From Planctomycetota bacterium (lineage in GTDB: Bacteria > Planctomycetota > UBA1135 > JACQFD01), in NCBI GenBank assembly GCA_016200225.1, contig JACQFD010000022.1, forward strand, positions 239,362-288,504: a stretch of 49,143 nt of DNA, read 5' to 3'. The notes beneath the pieces were generated by a model. The model did not search any database. It was given only the letters and a program-made list of their open reading frames with translations, and was not told where the DNA came from. Shown piece by piece: positions 48,996-49,143 of the stretch. The number at the start of each line of letters is the position of its first letter. Position 1 is the stretch's first letter. Both the position numbers and the translations under genes were made by a program.

Positions 48996-49143
48996 ATGAA
49001 ACTCTGGCTAACCGCATTAACGGTTGCACTCGCAAGTCCCACAGTGCTGGCTGCAAGCCCCCTGATACTTGCCGCAGTCAACTTTGCCCCGCAGGGTCAG
49101 GGTTCCAATAGTACAGAAGTATCCACAGTGTCCTATGAACTGG
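48996..49143 (+). CDS. Exported protein, N-terminal part (cut by window end)
   Basis: The ATG at 48996 follows a strong AGGAGA (48984-48989) with a 6-nt spacer. The visible 49 residues give a signal peptide (LWLTALTVALASPTVLAASP) and a second small hydrophobic stretch, then NFAPQGQGSNSTEVS. The mature protein is unknown. It starts 228 bp after the porin stop, beyond the hairpin, so it probably has its own promoter or is expressed by readthrough with the porin. Confidence 0.75.
   Translation, partial: MKLWLTALTVALASPTVLAASPLILAAVNFAPQGQGSNSTEVSTVSYEL

Noticed and set aside
1..49143. Prophage, insertion sequence or integrated element
   Set aside because: No transposase, integrase, phage structural gene or attachment-type duplication at the tRNA was seen.

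Overview
The window is GC-rich, gene-dense bacterial DNA from an organism I would place in or near the Planctomycetes (PVC group). The evidence is the family content: a PVC-type membrane-bound dehydrogenase/HEAT/CxxCH/DUF1080 giant protein, a Tat-exported Gfo/Idh/MocA oxidoreductase, a GH92 mannosidase, carboxypeptidase-regulatory-like repeat proteins, two UvrA paralogues close together, and few visible Shine-Dalgarno sites. No phage, transposase or CRISPR array was seen. TGA acts as an ordinary stop in several genes, including ATGA start/stop overlaps, so the genetic code is standard.

Layout. 1-6 kb: the end of a histidine phosphatase, an exported beta-sandwich repeat protein, proS, and a TlpA-like thioredoxin-fold protein whose first redox Cys is an in-frame TGA (UGGC motif) followed directly by a SECIS-like hairpin. 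This is the best candidate for something new. 6-18 kb: a pseudopilin-like protein, a Lon-N domain protein, a MoxR/magnesium-chelatase-like ATPase, rsgA, an overlapping operon (SpoU methyltransferase, Zn-ribbon protein, membrane spermidine-synthase-like protein), an FdhF/YdeP molybdopterin oxidoreductase coupled to a small exported protein, rarA and an SGNH hydrolase. 18.3-18.6 kb: a gene-free convergent junction with a 23-bp-arm inverted repeat.

18.6-28.3 kb (minus strand): a probable glycan-degradation operon of a two-domain thioredoxin-like protein, Gfo/Idh oxidoreductase, GH92 mannosidase and a 1299-residue protein ending in a DUF1080 domain. DUF1080 plus Gfo/Idh suggests oxidation to 3-keto glycosides before cleavage. 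28.4-32 kb: an ABC-F ATPase, an exported LanC-like protein with a CCG zinc motif, a stretch with an orphan intrinsic terminator, and tRNA-Asp(GTC). 32-40 kb: two full UvrA proteins flank a small orphan gene and an exported peptidylarginine deiminase with all four catalytic residues.

40-46.5 kb (minus strand): a tightly packed operon of CMAH-like metallo-beta-lactamase-fold protein, CBS-nucleotidyltransferase, GT4 glycosyltransferase and a YncE-propeller/phosphoesterase lipoprotein, probably for a surface glycan. 47-49 kb: a coiled-coil outer-membrane porin with a strong ribosome site and terminator, then the start of another exported protein cut by the window end. All functions are read from sequence motifs; no searches were run.
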